A stretch of DNA of 64,000 bases from Protopterus annectens (GCF_019279795.1 NC_056726.1:1012803276-1012867275), one strand, 5' to 3'. Numbered from the stretch's first letter, positions 41,420 to 54,263 are shown. Numbers and translations: made by a program. The notes: generated from the letters alone by a model not told the origin.

Positions 41420-44400
41420 AGGACAAGATAGGGCGAGATAAGGGAGGAAACAGAGGAGTACTACAAAAACGATATGGCTCAGGACAAGATAGGGCAAGAT
41501 AAGGGAGGAAACAGAGGAGTATTACAAAAATGATATGGCTCAGGACAAGATAGGGCGAGATAAGAGAGGAAACAGAGGAGTACTACAAAAACGATATGGC
41601 TCAGGACAAGATAGGGCGAGATAAGGGAGGAAACAGAGGAGTACTACAAAAACAATATGGCTCAGGACAAGATAGGGCGAGATAAGGGAGGAAACAGAGG
41701 AGTACTACAAAACAATATGGCTCAGGACAAGATAGGGCGAGATAACGGAGGAAACAGAGGAGTACTACAAAAACGATATGGCTCAGGACAAGATAGGGCG
41801 AGATAAGGGAGGAAACAGAGGAGTACTACAAAAATGATATGGCTCAGGACAAGATAGGGCGAGATAAGTGAGGAAACAGAGGAGTACTACAAAACAATAT
41901 GGCTCAGGACAAGATAGGGCGAGATAAGGAGGAAACAGAGGAGTACTACAAAACAATATGGCTCAGGACAAGATAGGGCGAGATAAGGGAGGAAACAGAG
42001 GAGTACTACAAAAACAATATGGCTCAGGACAAGATAGGGCGAGATAAGGGAGGAAACAGAGGAGTACTACAAAAATGATATGGCTCAGGACAAGATAGGG
42101 CGAGATAAGTGAGGAAACAGAGGAGTACTACAAAAACAATATGGCTCAGGACAAGATAGGGCGAGATAAGGGAGGAAACAGAGGAGTACTACAAAAACGA
42201 TATGGCTCAGGACAAGATAGGGAGAGATAAGGGAGGAAACAGAGGAGTACTACAAAAAATTATATGGCTCAGGACAAGATAGGGCGAGATAAGGAAGGAA
42301 ACAGAGGAGTACTACAAAAATGATATGGCTCAGGACAAGATAGGGAGAGATAAGGGAGGAAACAGAGGAGTACTACAAAAAATGATATGGCTCAGGACAA
42401 GATAGGGCGAGATAAGGGAGGAAACAGAGGAGTACTACAAAAACAATATGGCTCAGGACAAGATAGGGCGAGATAAGGGAGGAAACAGAGGAGTACTACA
42501 AAAACAATATGGCTCAGGACAAGATAGGGCGAGATAAGGGAGGAAACAGAGGAGTATTACAAAAACAATATGGCTCAGGACAAGATAGGGCGAGATAAGG
42601 GAGGAAACAGAGGAGTACTACAAAAACGATATGGCTCAGGACAAGATAGGGCGAGATAAGGGAGGAAACAGAGGAGTACTACAAAAAATTATATGGCTCA
42701 GGACAAGATAGGGCGAGATAAGGAAGGAAACAGAGGAGTACTACAAAAACAATATGGCTCAGGACAAGATAGGGCGAGATAACGGAGGAAACAGAGGAGT
42801 ACTACAAAAACGATATGGCTCAGGACAAGATAGGGCGAGATAAGGGAGGAAACAGAGGAGTACTACAAAAATGATATGGCTCAGGACAAGATAGGGCGAG
42901 ATAAGTGAGGAAACAGAGGAGTACTACAAAAACAATATGGCTCAGGACAAGATAGGGCGAGATAAGGGAGGAAACAGAGGAGTACTACAAAACCATATGG
43001 CTCAGGACAAGATAGGGCGAGATAAGGGAGGAAACAGAGGAGTACTACAAAAACAATATGGCTCAGGACAAGATAGGGCGAGATAACGGAGGAAACAGAG
43101 GAGTACTACAAAAACGATATGGCTCAGGACAAGATAGGGCGAGATAAGGGAGGAAACAGAGGAGTACTACAAAAATGATATGGCTCAGGACAAGATAGGG
43201 CGAGATAAGTGAGGAAACAGAGGAGTACTACAAAAACAATATGGCTCAGGACAAGATAGGGCGAGATAAGGGAGGAAACAGAGGAGTACTACAAAAACAA
43301 TATGGCTCAGGACAAGATAGGGCGAGATAAGGGAGGAAACAGAGGAGTACTACAAAAACAATATGGCTCAGGACAAGATAGGGCGAGATAAGGGAGGAAA
43401 CAGAGGAGTACTACAAAAATGATATGGCTCAGGACAAGATAGGGCGAGATAAGTGAGGAAACAGAGGAGTACTACAAAAACAATATGGCTCAGGACAAGA
43501 TAGGGCGAGATAAGGGAGGAAACAGAGGAGTACTACAAAAACGATATGGCTCAGGACAAGATAGGGAGAGATAAGGGAGGAAACAGAGGAGTACTACAAA
43601 AAATTATATGGCTCAGGACAAGATAGGGCGAGATAAGGAAGGAAACAGAGGAGTACTACAAAAATGATATGGCTCAGGACAAGATAGGGAGAGATAAGGG
43701 AGGAAACAGAGGAGTACTACAAAAAATGATATGGCTCAGGACAAGATAGGGCGAGATAAGGGAGGAAACAGAGGAGTACTACAAAAACAATATGGCTCAG
43801 GACAAGATAGGGCGAGATAAGGGAGGAAACAGAGGAGTACTACAAAAACAATATGGCTCAGGACAAGATAGGGCGAGATAAGGGAGGAAACAGAGGAGTA
43901 TTACAAAAACAATATGGCTCAGGACAAGATAGGGCGAGATAAGGGAGGAAACAGAGGAGTACTACAAAAACGATATGGCTCAGGACAAGATAGGGCGAGA
44001 TAAGGGAGGAAACAGAGGAGTACTACAAAAAATTATATGGCTCAGGACAAGATAGGGCGAGATAAGGAAGGAAACAGAGGAGTACTACAAAAACGATATG
44101 GCTCAGGACAAGATAGGGCGAGATAAGGGAGGAAACAGAGGAGTACTACAAAAACAATATGGCTCAGGACAAGATAGGGCGAGATAAGGGAGGAAACAAA
44201 GGAGTACTACAAAAACGATATGGCTCAGGACAAGATAGGGCGAGATAAGGGAGGAAACAGAGGAGTACTACAAAAACGATATGGCTCAGGACAAGATAGG
44301 GCGAGATAAGGGAGGAAACATAGGAGTACTACAAAAATGATATGGCTCAGGACAAGATAGGGTGAGATAAGGGAGGAAACAGAGGAGTACTACAAAAATG

Positions 44401-45574
44401 ATATGGCTCAGGACAAGATAGGGCGAGATAAGTGAGGAAACAGAGGAGTACTACAAAAACAATATGGCTCAGGACAAGATAGCGCGAGATAAGGGAGGAA
44501 ACAGAGGAGTACTACAAAAACAATATGGCTCAGGACAAGATAGGGCGAGATAAGGGAGGAAACAGAGGAGTACTACAAAAAATTATATGGCTCAGGACAA
44601 GATAGGGCGAGATAAGGAAGGAAACAGAGGAGTACTACAAAAACGATATGGCTCAGGACAAGATAGGGCGAGATAAGGGAGGAAACAAAGGAGTACTACA
44701 AAAACGATATGGCTCAGGACAAGATAGGGCGAGATAAGGGAGGAAACAGAGGAGTACTACAAAAACGATATGGCTCAGGACAAGATAGGGTGAGATAAGG
44801 GAGGAAACAGAGGAGTACTACAAAAACGATATGGCTCAGGACAAGATAGGGCGAGATAAGGGAGGAAACAGAGGAGTACTACAAAAAATGATATGGCTCA
44901 GGACAAGATAGGGCGAGATAAGGGAGGAAACAGAGGAGTACTACAAAAACGATATGGCTCAGGACAAGATAGGGAGAGATAAGGGAGGAAACAGAGGAGT
45001 ACTACAAAAAATGATATGGCTCAGGACAAGATAGGATGAGATAAGGGAGGAAACAGAGGAGTACTACAAAACATGATATGGCTCAGGACAAGATAGGGCA
45101 ATATAAGGGAGGAAACAGAGGAGTACTACAAAAAATGATATGGCTCAGGACAAGATAGGGCGAGATAAGGGAGGAAACAGAGGAGTAGTACAAAAAATGA
45201 TATGGCTCAGGACAAGGTAGGGCGAGATAAGGGAGGAAACAGAGGAGTACTACAAAAACGATATGGCTCAGGACAAGATAGGGTGAGATAAGGGAGGAAA
45301 CAGAGGAGTACTACAAAACGATATGGCTCAGGACAAGATAGGGCGAGATAAGGGAGGAAACAGAGGAGTACTACAAAAACTATATGGCTCAGGACAAGAT
45401 AGGGCGAGATAAGGGAGGAAACAGAGGAGTACTACAAAAAATGATATGGCTCAGGACAAGGTAGGGCGAGATAAGGGAGGAAACAGAGGAGTACTACAAA
45501 AACGATATGGCTCAGGACAAGATAGGGCAAGATAAGGGAGGAAACAGAGGAGTACTACAAAAACGATATGGCTC
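41420..45574. repeat. 61-bp tandem array, about 68 copies, with higher-order structure
   Basis: The unit AGGACAAGATAGGGCGAGAT, AAGGGAGGAAACAGAGGAGT, ACTACAAAAACGATATGGCT C repeats for 4.15 kb. Units differ mainly in the spacer (AAAAACGAT, AAAAACAAT, AAAAATGAT, AAAAAATTAT) and at GGGCGAG/GGGAGAG and AAGGGAGG/AAGTGAGG/AACGGAGG/AAGGAAGG. The order of variants around 42,060-42,720 recurs at about 43,415-44,060, an offset near 1,344 bp or 22 units. No long open frame crosses it. Confidence 0.97.
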
Positions 45575-46311
45575 CAGGTTAAGAGACAATAAACTATAGA
45601 TGAAGATATGGGAAAACATAGGGGAAGAAAGGTTGCACTGGCTATTGGATAGGATGCATAAAGAAACTTCAGGGCTCCATAAAGTGGGAAAGCTCCATGC
45701 CCAGGCAGATTCTGTGTTGAATTTTATAAAGCAAGAAGAGGGGTTGGTGAAGGGCTGCCTAGCATATACATGCATTCAAACTACAGGACAAGGACAAGAG
45801 AGCCTTCCTTCATTGCTGAGACAAAAGAGGATGGTCATGCTACCTAAAGAAGGGAAGGGAAGGAGGTGATGGACATGGGTAAAAAGCATGTTAAAAATAA
45901 ATATGGGAACCAGAGTACTAGCCAGCAGACTGGGGGGGGATAGCACTTTTGATAATTACCTAAAAAGAATAGACATGGTTTATCAAACGGAGACTGTGAG
46001 TGGACAGATGGTGGCCTTTGAAGTCATTCCACAATACAGTGAAAAGAATGAGGGGGAGACAGCACAGGGGCTTTGTTTAACATCAGAAATGCATTTTACC
46101 TGACTGAATGTTTTTTTCTGCACATACTGCTCAAAGAAATATGCTTTAAAGAAATATTCAGAAGGCAGTGTATGTGTGTAAGCATTATACCACAAGCCAG
46201 AAATACGAGTGCTCATCAATGGGAATCAAACAAGACGTATAGAGTTTGTAAGGAACACAGTGCAGGAATCCCCTTACCTGCAGTCCTTTTCTTGTTGAAC
46301 ATGGATAAATA

Positions 46312-46405
46312 CCTGGATACCTGGGATGGGAACAAAACTGGTTACTTGTGATCAGTGCTCTGTCAAGGTTAACAAATTTAAAATAAAGCAAATAAAAAAT
46401 AAGGA
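46312..46405 (+). mobile_element. LINE/SINE tail
   Basis: TGGGATGGGAACAAAACTGG, GATCAGTGCTCTGTCAAGGT and TAACAAATTTAAAATAAAGC resemble the tails at 18.9 and 40.5 kb. The upstream boundary is not clear. Confidence 0.45.
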
Positions 46406-47127
46406 TATGTTTCTATGTAGAGGAGAGAAAATGGAAAGTTAAGGCCACGGAGAAAAGGAAATGGAAAGGCCTATATCCTTCTTATTACAGATGATTGTAT
46501 TGTGCTGGCTGAATACCTGGAAGGCATATGGGGGGGAGGTTACTGAAACAATGTGAGAAATTAAAAAAATATGGCTAGAATGTAACCTCTAAAACAAATT
46601 GTAACGTGACTAAGGATATACTGGTTTAGAGGAGGAACGGGAGGACTCAAGAGAAAAATGGGACAGAACACCTAGGACTGCTGCTATGGACAATCATCGG
46701 TAGAACAAAGAAACAAACATCAGAACGATGAAGGAAGATGCAGAGAAACTGGTTTAAACCTGAAAGAAAATGTGAATTTTAATAGCAAGATTAAACATAA
46801 TAAGAATAATGAAAAGCTGAAAGTTTCATACACGAATACACAAATATGGCTAAAGGGAGGGACATAGCAATACATTATATAGGGGAAATGTAAGAAGTAT
46901 GCCTAGAAAGATGGCGAGCAAGAATAACGTAAGAACAGCTACTTGGAAATACAGAAAATTGTGGATGTGAAATAATCTACTTCCAAAGTTATGGAACTGA
47001 GTGGCTAAAAGGAAGTGAATATTAAACCTTACAATGAGCAGAATTATATAGACAGACAGAGATCTAACTTACGGTGAGGAGAGACAGTGAAGATCATAAC
47101 CCCCAGTTCTCAGAAGACCATACAAAA

Positions 47128-47128
<1 letters not shown>

Positions 47129-47204
<76 letters not shown>

Positions 47205-47207
47205 ATG

Positions 47208-47268
<61 letters not shown>
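47129..47268. repeat. compound (TA)n-(CA)n microsatellite
   Basis: (TA)35 at 47,129-47,199, a short ATAGATGT spacer, then (AC)29 at 47,211-47,268. Reading frames across it are artefacts. Confidence 0.95.
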
Positions 47269-47271
<3 letters not shown>

Positions 47272-48000
47272 GCAAGTATTAAAGAAAGAGGCAGAGGGAA
47301 GTGTCATTTCAAGAGATAGATGAAAAGGCCTGCATAAGTTGACAGAGGGGTTGTCTGGTATGGAAAGAAGGTGCTGTCAATCAAGTCTCCAGGAAACAGA
47401 GATTTCAAAATCAGGCAAGTTAGGGAAAATAAGTGAGGAAACAGGTCATGAAAGAAAATACTGGAGGCACAGAGGGATGAAGAGGAAGCAGGGGGCAATG
47501 GATATAATGGATCTGTAGGTGAAGACAATGATAAGAAGATGGACAACACAGAAGGAAAGAGAAGGGAGGAAAGGCAGGGCCCTGATATACTAGGAGTTGT
47601 GTAGGCAAGGAGGGGAAAGCAGACAGAGCCAACTAAAACGAGACATGAGAAATAGGATAAGTATTTGGGTAGAGGAACTAATGAATAGTGACTAAAATCA
47701 GTGGGGGGAAAAATGGGACCAACAACGAAAATTGTTACTTCGGGGGGTGGCATTGTATTCAAAAGAGACTATGGGAAACAGAACAAAATAATTTTTGTGT
47801 GGTGAAGATGTTCAGAAGGAGATTTGAAGTTAAGCTGATGCTGTGGGGTGTACAAAGATCTGGAGGACATGGGAAAAATAATGCATGGATGGTACCCGAG
47901 GGAAAACTGCAAAGCTTATGTGACTTATTCATGTTTTGCTTAGAACAAGTAAACCAAGCATATATAAAGATGTGAGGAAAAGAGATACTTGTGGTGACAT

Positions 48001-48781
48001 CATGGATAAAACAACCCTGCTGTCAAACAATTAAAGAAGAGGAACAAAAAGAATAAGTTCTCATAAAAACGTGCATCTGATGGATAATAACATAATCCTT
48101 TTTAGGATGGTGTGGAGCTACACTAACTTTGGGAAAGCAAGGAAAAATAGAATTGCTTTCTCTTCAGCAGTCCAGAAATGGGACACTGGGTGTGGCCAAC
48201 ATATTACATCACTGTGGATGTGGCCATGGATGGGGGTGTGGCTACGCACATGACATCACCATAGGAGCTGTGAAGAAGATGGTGCAGTTAATGACAGCAT
48301 GCTGTTATACAGTTAACAGCATACTAAAATCCCTCTCACTATTTAAAATTATGCACCTTTAGCAGTAAAAAAATAATTTTTCTGGAAAAAAAAACTTATG
48401 CAAACATTGACATTCTAATACCCCATGCATTATGTTATGCTTTCTAACTATATTCTAACTACATTGTATGGGAAATACTGAAAACTGATGTGTTTAGGCT
48501 GTTATAAGTGCAACATTCCACAGATATTAACAGTAGCAAAAAAACATGCTACTAAGCAGTTGTAGCCAAAGGAGCTGTAGATGTTTGTACTAATAACAGT
48601 CTAAATACACAGACAACTTTTTATGAAAAGATGAATGAGGCAGTATCACGTAAATAAAACATCTTGAAATGCTCAAATACTTACCAATATAACAATAAAT
48701 GCTGTTTAAATACCTACTGGATGTAGAATTCCACACCTTTAGTAGCACATGCACACAGTTGACAGTCGAGCGCATGCGGCG

Positions 48782-48787
<6 letters not shown>
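48001..48787. other. no recognisable gene or repeat
   Basis: Unassigned. Nothing coding was recognised in either strand. Confidence 0.35.

Positions 48788-48840
<53 letters not shown>
48788..48840. repeat. (CA)n microsatellite
   Basis: About 26 uninterrupted CA dinucleotides. Confidence 0.95.
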
Positions 48841-48841
<1 letters not shown>

Positions 48842-49149
48842 TCACCTGTAAAAATTAAATTCTTACAAATTGTCCTGAAACAACCACTATAAATGATTTA
48901 GAAATATGAATAACTTTCTACATGTACATCTGATCAAAGAAAAAAATACATGCACACACTTTCATCTTTAAAAATTATTTCTTGCATATTGTATAAAAAT
49001 GCACTCACTATACAATTTGTAATGCCTAATGCACCCACTTTACTTCTGAACAAGGCATAAAAAATTACCTTTTAAAAATTATTACACTGAAATGTTAGTT
49101 TTACTTACCGCTACAACACAGAACAGGACTACCACAGTATTTACTTAAC
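48841..49149. other. no recognisable gene or repeat
   Basis: Unassigned AT-rich sequence. Confidence 0.3.
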
Positions 49150-49400
49150 TGCAGCTGCCAGACTGGCATGTTTTCTTCTAGAATGGCTTGCTGACTAGCT
49201 GGGCAGCTTGTGTCCTTCTAAGCTTTCAGGCTGGCTTCCTTCTGAGATGGTGGCCTTCCTTCCTAGTGGGCTAGTGAGCTGGTTTCCTCGTGGACTGGCT
49301 TCCTTCTAGGCTGGTAGACTGGCTGACTGACTGACTTGCTTGCATCTTGACTGGCTGGTTGGCTAGCTAGCTTCCTTATTGTCTGTCTGGCTTGCTTGCA
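49150..49400. repeat. degenerate CTGGCT/CTTCCTT simple-sequence region
   Basis: Imperfect repetition of CTGGCT, GGCTTCCTTCT and GACTGACTGACTTGCTTGC through about 250 bp. There is no fixed unit length. Confidence 0.7.
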
Positions 49401-49974
49401 ACTGTCATGAGCATTGGTCTAACATTTCTAGTCTTTGTACTTCCTGTTTCACCTGGTGTCATGCAGCATATAGCACTATGCACTCCTTTCATATTCATAT
49501 TGCTTAGGCTTGACCTTTATGCATTATAGTTTTCTCATTTCATTGATAAAAAAATGCTTTATGTAAGCAAACTGTTACACATTTTAGCTATGTCTCCTTT
49601 GGTACAATTTTGCAATGACACGTACTAGCAGCTTAACAGAGTGCAAGTTAATTTCAGTAGTTCCTCTCCGTTTATACATGACAACTCGTCAGTGCATACA
49701 TGTTCAATGTGTTTTACTATTTTACCCAGAAGGGATACTGCTTTGCCTGTGAACATCTTTAAAATGGGTCTGTTTTGTTTGATTGGTGTTCTAAAGCTGC
49801 TGGTCTTTGTAAGCCTCTTTTTTATGATCACACCGCCCCTCTACAAATTGCAGCCAATTACCGCACAATTTTGAGAAGATGGATACAGCAGGGAACAACT
49901 CTCTCTGCAGTTCCTGGTTAGTGCCATAAACGAATCACCAAGAAATAACTCTAAATAAGTGCAGTCTTTACTGT
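49401..49974. other. no recognisable gene or repeat
   Basis: Unassigned. The short complementary open frames at 49,625-49,874 show no domain. Confidence 0.35.
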
Positions 49975-50452
49975 TACCCCATTGATTCAGGGAAAGTGAG
50001 ACTTTGCATATCCCACTGCATTATGTTGCAGAAGGCGGGATGGACAGCCCTGAAATGTACGTCTCTCACTACTAGTGGGACTGGAACAAGAGATGTAATT
50101 AAGGAAATTCTGTTGATTCCTTTGTTAAAAAAGGAAATATATTGTGGTGCAGACAACAGCAAATAGAGACTAGGTAAGGGGAAAGCCATGAAGATGAAAG
50201 AAGGAAAACATAAATATGGCCAGGAATGGTGAGAGATGTACAGTGGACATGCTAGATGGGAGGAAAAGGAACTAAGAAAAGTGGACAATGCTTGTGTATA
50301 ATGACAACAAGGATAAACCATATGTATAGGGAATGTTAGATTAGGGGCTTTCTTAATGACTGCAAGTATATGTAATAATATTATTGTGTGTACAAGTCTG
50401 CCACTGAAACATATAACATTGCTTAAAAATCAACAAGAGAAATAAAAAAAAA
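49975..50452 (+). mobile_element. possible L1/Tx1-type 3' end with poly(A)
   Basis: The plus-strand piece KAMKMKEGKHKYGQEW near 50,185-50,230 resembles the closing residues of L1/Tx1 ORF2. A 3' UTR follows, and an AAATAAAAAAAAAAA tail lies at 50,439-50,453. The assignment rests on short patterns. Confidence 0.3.
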
Positions 50453-50639
50453 AAGATGGAAATCAGTTCCTGAACCAAGTTTGAATAGCTGGCTTGTATC
50501 TGCTGCTTTAGTTGAGTAGCCACCACAAAGCCTGGTATAGAGCTGAAACACTGCTATGTCCTTAAGGGTTCATTTGCATAAATTTCACTGGCTACCTCTA
50601 CAGTTTAACAAAAACTACACAGAAAGATTAACCAACATA
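50453..50639. other. unassigned spacer before the PLE fragment
   Basis: No gene or repeat was recognised. Confidence 0.3.
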
Positions 50640-50830
50640 GCATAGTAAAACATATAAGACTTTAATGGCAATAAAATAGTACAATAAGCGCTTTCACACC
50701 ACAGGGAGCTTCTTCAGAGCATAACATACACACTAATTCAACTATATAAACACAAGTAACAATTAAGCTAATGATTTAATGCACACAATTTCATTACAGG
50801 TTATAGGTACCACTACAGGGTATTTAAGGT
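50640..50830 (-). mobile_element. PLE terminal-repeat fragment
   Basis: On the minus strand it contains CTCTGAAGAAGCTCCCTGTG, GTGTGAAAGCGCTTATTG and then AGTCTTATATGTTTTAC. This matches the layout of the PLE end at 31,560-31,700. No coding sequence of the element is left. Similar phrases around it (ACACAGTGAAGAC at 50,836 and GCACAGTGAAGACC at 51,353) show that a larger repeat continues beyond. Confidence 0.6.
50689..50721 (-). ncRNA. hammerhead-ribozyme-like motif in PLE fragment
   Basis: The minus strand has CTGAAGA (50,717-50,711), hairpin AGCTCC-CTGT-GGTGT with one mismatch, GAAA (50,695-50,692) and GCGCTT. Stem I is poor, so this copy may be inactive. Confidence 0.45.
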
Positions 50831-51036
50831 ATTACACAGTGAAGACTCTTCCATATCTGGGTCTTTCTTGGAGTTTTCAGTGAATGGTTTGTCTGTGTGA
50901 TCTTTGTACGCTTTGGTTTAGATGCTGTTTAGGATATTTTGAAGGTACTTTAATGTTTATGGAAATCAGACTTGTTTAAGATCTGTGTTTTCAAAGTATA
51001 GGTCAACAAACAATCCACTTAAAGTGCACTGCCAAA

Positions 51037-51210
51037 CTCAGTAACAGGTTGAAACACGGCATGTTTACAGCTAGTGGGGTTTGGCTTTAATGTCCTCAGT
51101 AACTGCTTGAAACACGGCATGTTTACAGCTAGTGGGGTTTGGCTTTAATGGCCTCAGTAACAGGTTGAAACACGGCATGTTTACAGCTAGTGGGGTTTGG
51201 CTTTAATGGC
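51037..51210. repeat. 58-bp tandem repeat, exactly three copies
   Basis: Unit CTCAGTAACAGGTTGAAACA, CGGCATGTTTACAGCTAGTG, GGGTTTGGCTTTAATGGC at 51,037, 51,095 and 51,153. Three or four substitutions separate the copies. Confidence 0.95.
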
Positions 51211-51869
51211 TTGAATGCACCAGTAAATGCTTAACATGTAACAAAAGAAAATACTAGGTAATCAGAAACCCTGTTGTTGAAACACTGGCATGTTTTTAAG
51301 GGGTCATTTTCATATATTCCCAGGGTCATCGGTATGGGATGTTTAATGTATTGCACAGTGAAGACCTTGGATTAGTTAGGTCTTTCTTGCAGTTTATACT
51401 CTACCTGTGAACTGCCAGTAATTATCAGTTTTATTCAGTAATGCATTTTCTCCTGAAACCCCACCCCTTGCTAATTTTAGTTCACACATAGGGTGCTGTT
51501 CTTCAAAGGTAAAACACAGAGTTTCAGAATTTCCTGTTTTCCTGTATGAATCATAATTTATTTTTCTAAGTCTTGGGACTTTGTTTCTAACATTTGAGAT
51601 ATGGCCCCAGTCCTATATGCTCAGTTTTAAAACTATAAAACATAGACATTAAGACTTTCACTTCTGTACCTTTAATAATAGGAATGATATATTCATATAT
51701 TTGAGGAATAGTGTTTTATTTTCATTTATAAAACTTAAAACAATATTTAATTTTCTTTAATAGAAAGTTTTAACCAACTAAACGATAGGTCTAATCTATG
51801 TAAATTAATTAATCTTTCTGATATTATTACTTTCCCCTTTTCGAAAGAGTCATATCACAATGTTAAATC
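51211..51869. other. unassigned; partly a diverged duplicate of 50.8 kb
   Basis: The stretch 51,330-51,410 (TATTGCACAGTGAAGACC, GGTCTTTCTTGCAGTTT) resembles 50,800-50,880 (TATTACACAGTGAAGACT, GGTCTTTCTTGGAGTTT), about 530 bp apart. The rest is not recognised. Confidence 0.45.
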
Positions 51870-51985
51870 ACCTATATATGTAAGTATTTTATGTGGGGCT
51901 TTTCTCCCTGGGTCAACACTGAAAATGGGCCTTGTGCTTAGTCAGACCTTCCCAATAATCAAAAAACAATAAATAAATAGGATTA
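51870..51985 (+). mobile_element. L2-like LINE tail
   Basis: TGGGGCTTTTCTCCCTGGGT, CAACACTGAAAATGGGCC and AGTCAGACCTTCCCAATAAT, with an AATAAATAAAT end. Confidence 0.7.
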
Positions 51986-54247
51986 AAACTCTAAGTATAG
52001 GTATTACAGCTATAAAATTACTATTTATGGATACAAAAGTTCCCAATTTGCCTATACAGATATATTAGCTACCCAAACTATACTCTCACCTACCTAGACA
52101 CTGTCATTGAAAAAGCTACTTTAACTTATAAATGATTAATGTAATTATAATAAAAAATTCAGACACTAAAAGTTAAAACAGTTCTGTTATGTAGACTAAA
52201 TTCTGTTCTAATATCTTACCCCCTAAAATACTTGAAATTAATAGTCTAAGGAAAGCATTATGTGATATTCAATAAAAATAAATGGTTATTTAAGTAATAT
52301 TAAATTCCCGTGTGTATTATGAAGTACCACCTATTTGATCTCATGTTAATTATTGCAATCATAAAAGTAAAACAACAACATATATTTATACTTCTCATAT
52401 AGTTAATCATAAATTAATCTAATATTTATAGAACATTTAAATTGTTTCTAAAATGACATTTTCCAACTTCTTTAGAGAATAACTTTATATTCAGTGCTAA
52501 GCATGTTGATGTTTATCTATACAATCCAGATGTGGGAAGTAAATTTTATCTAACACTATGGCCAGCATACTTTCTTAAACTACTCTATGCTTAGTCTAAC
52601 AGATAACTAATAATGAAATAACTGTGCCATGCAGACATACTCTAATACACATTTTCATTGCATCTATTATGCTACTATGGAAATAAATGTATTGTTTCCA
52701 GGTAGAGATCTGAAATTATCAAGTTTGTCCAGAGATTCTATATTATATAGCAGCTCTTTCACAAAGAATTAAGCTATAAATATTACGATCACAATGTCTA
52801 AAAGCAATACAGTGAAGAATCAACACTGACAGAAGAGCAATAATTAATCCAGAAACTTTTGCAGTACTTAACGAGTCTTAAGCATCTTAAGATGATGAAA
52901 ATAAAAAAAAAAATCAAGTCATGTTTGCAAAATCAACAAACTTATGTAAAGCTTTTTTACTGTAAAGAAAAATAATATTATCTGGAACTTATCATTAAGA
53001 TGAGTAGTACAATCGTGAACACTTAATAACAACTTTAAACCATAATGACTTGCTATTGTATTTTTAACTTGAGTAGCTTTTTGTATCTTAGACTTCATTT
53101 TATGTGTCATAACATTAAATACAACATTCCTTACAGCACATAAATTTAGCAACAGTACCTCAATTCCAGTAAAATAAATAGCTTGGGCACCTACAAGTAC
53201 TTACATTTGCAGGCAGTATATTAAGACAAATAGACTGTAATTCACACCTTGTATAAAGCATTTGATATTAACATGAAGCAACATAGTTATGCATGTAGCT
53301 TATAAATAATTCAACCTTTGCATATCTGCCCTTATGATTACATTTGTTTGTGCCTTAACATATAGACGTCATTAAATGTGCTACACATATGCCTAGTAGT
53401 ATAGTTTTGTTTATACTTAAAGCGTTTTATCAGATACCTTTCCTACAATTAGCTCTGCACACATATATCAACTGTATCTTAGCTTACATCTTCTTTAGGA
53501 AGCTGCAATCTATTTACTTCCTCGTCAGTGGTTACATCAGCACTTTAACTCATCCATCTTATCAAAGACCCAGATTTTCAGCTGATTGAAATTAGACGCA
53601 GACTGAGGCAGGAAGTTAAACAAGAGTTTTCTTTTGTCCCGAACAAACTGCGTTTAGTTAGAAAAAGTGAAATACAATTGATTGGTTTTGGGATAAGACC
53701 TTACTGTGTCAAAGTAGCTTTACTTTTAAGCAGTATGGCTTAATAGCCACTGGGTGGCAGTGTACGACTTTACTGTTTAAGCAACAGCGATGAGTAGCCT
53801 TTTTAATTTGATGAAGTTCATTCTTGGAATTAAGTGAATGAAAACATTAAAACTATATTGGGTTTTACTTCTGGTGACTGAAAGTGTGTTTTTAATTTGT
53901 ACTTCAAGCTTGTGGATGGATTTTCTTGGATATTAAAAGAGTTAAAGTTAGTGCCGCTTTACTTACAGGTAAAACTCACTGTACTTACAGCAGTACCACC
54001 TCAAAACGTATCTTATTTCTCTATCAGTCATCGGCATTCACTCAGTTCCACAGCACAATAAACATTCAATATCTTAGTGAACTATAAAAGAAACATGCAT
54101 TTTCCCAATGAAGTTAATAATTGTAAAACTTGCTTTCTCAATGAAAAAGAAAAAAATGGAAGTCAGGATATTATTCCCTTGCCTGTTGAACATACCACAA
54201 TGTTACTAACACATTTATGAAATTAACATAACAAGTACCTGTTCAAG
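51986..54247. other. 2.2 kb without recognisable gene or repeat
   Basis: Strongly AT-rich. All open frames are short and show no domain. This is the largest unexplained stretch of apparently single-copy sequence in the window. Confidence 0.4.
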
Positions 54248-54263
54248 CTGAAGTCTGACTATA

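Larger units (their letters stand above)
45600..48000 (+). pseudogene. possible decayed L1/Tx1-type LINE
   Basis: Weak but ordered similarity to L1/Tx1 reverse transcriptase is visible. MVMLPKEGKG (45,829) is followed by MLKINMGTRVLASRL (45,888), like the L-P-K-x-G-K ... L-L-N-x-D-x-K-I-L-x-x-R-L pattern. ILLITDDCIVLAEYLEG (near 46,480) is like the catalytic x-A-D-D box. MHGWYPRENCKAYVTYSCF (near 47,885) is like the R-W-Y-x-T-P zone. Stops are frequent and an internal tail-like sequence (46,312-46,405) interrupts. A profile search would confirm or reject this. Confidence 0.35.

Noticed and set aside
41420..45574. CRISPR-like regular array
   Set aside because: The units are directly contiguous with no unique spacers, and the context is eukaryotic retrotransposons. 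It is a minisatellite.
45512..45775. Possible host gene exon at the end of the 61-bp array
   Set aside because: The frame shows no recognisable domain or splice context. A decayed LINE is the more economical, though weak, explanation.
47304..47762. 152-codon minus-strand frame, Pro/Ser/Leu/Phe-rich
   Set aside because: The composition is that of antisense to purine-rich DNA. No motif, signal peptide logic or conserved pattern is evident.
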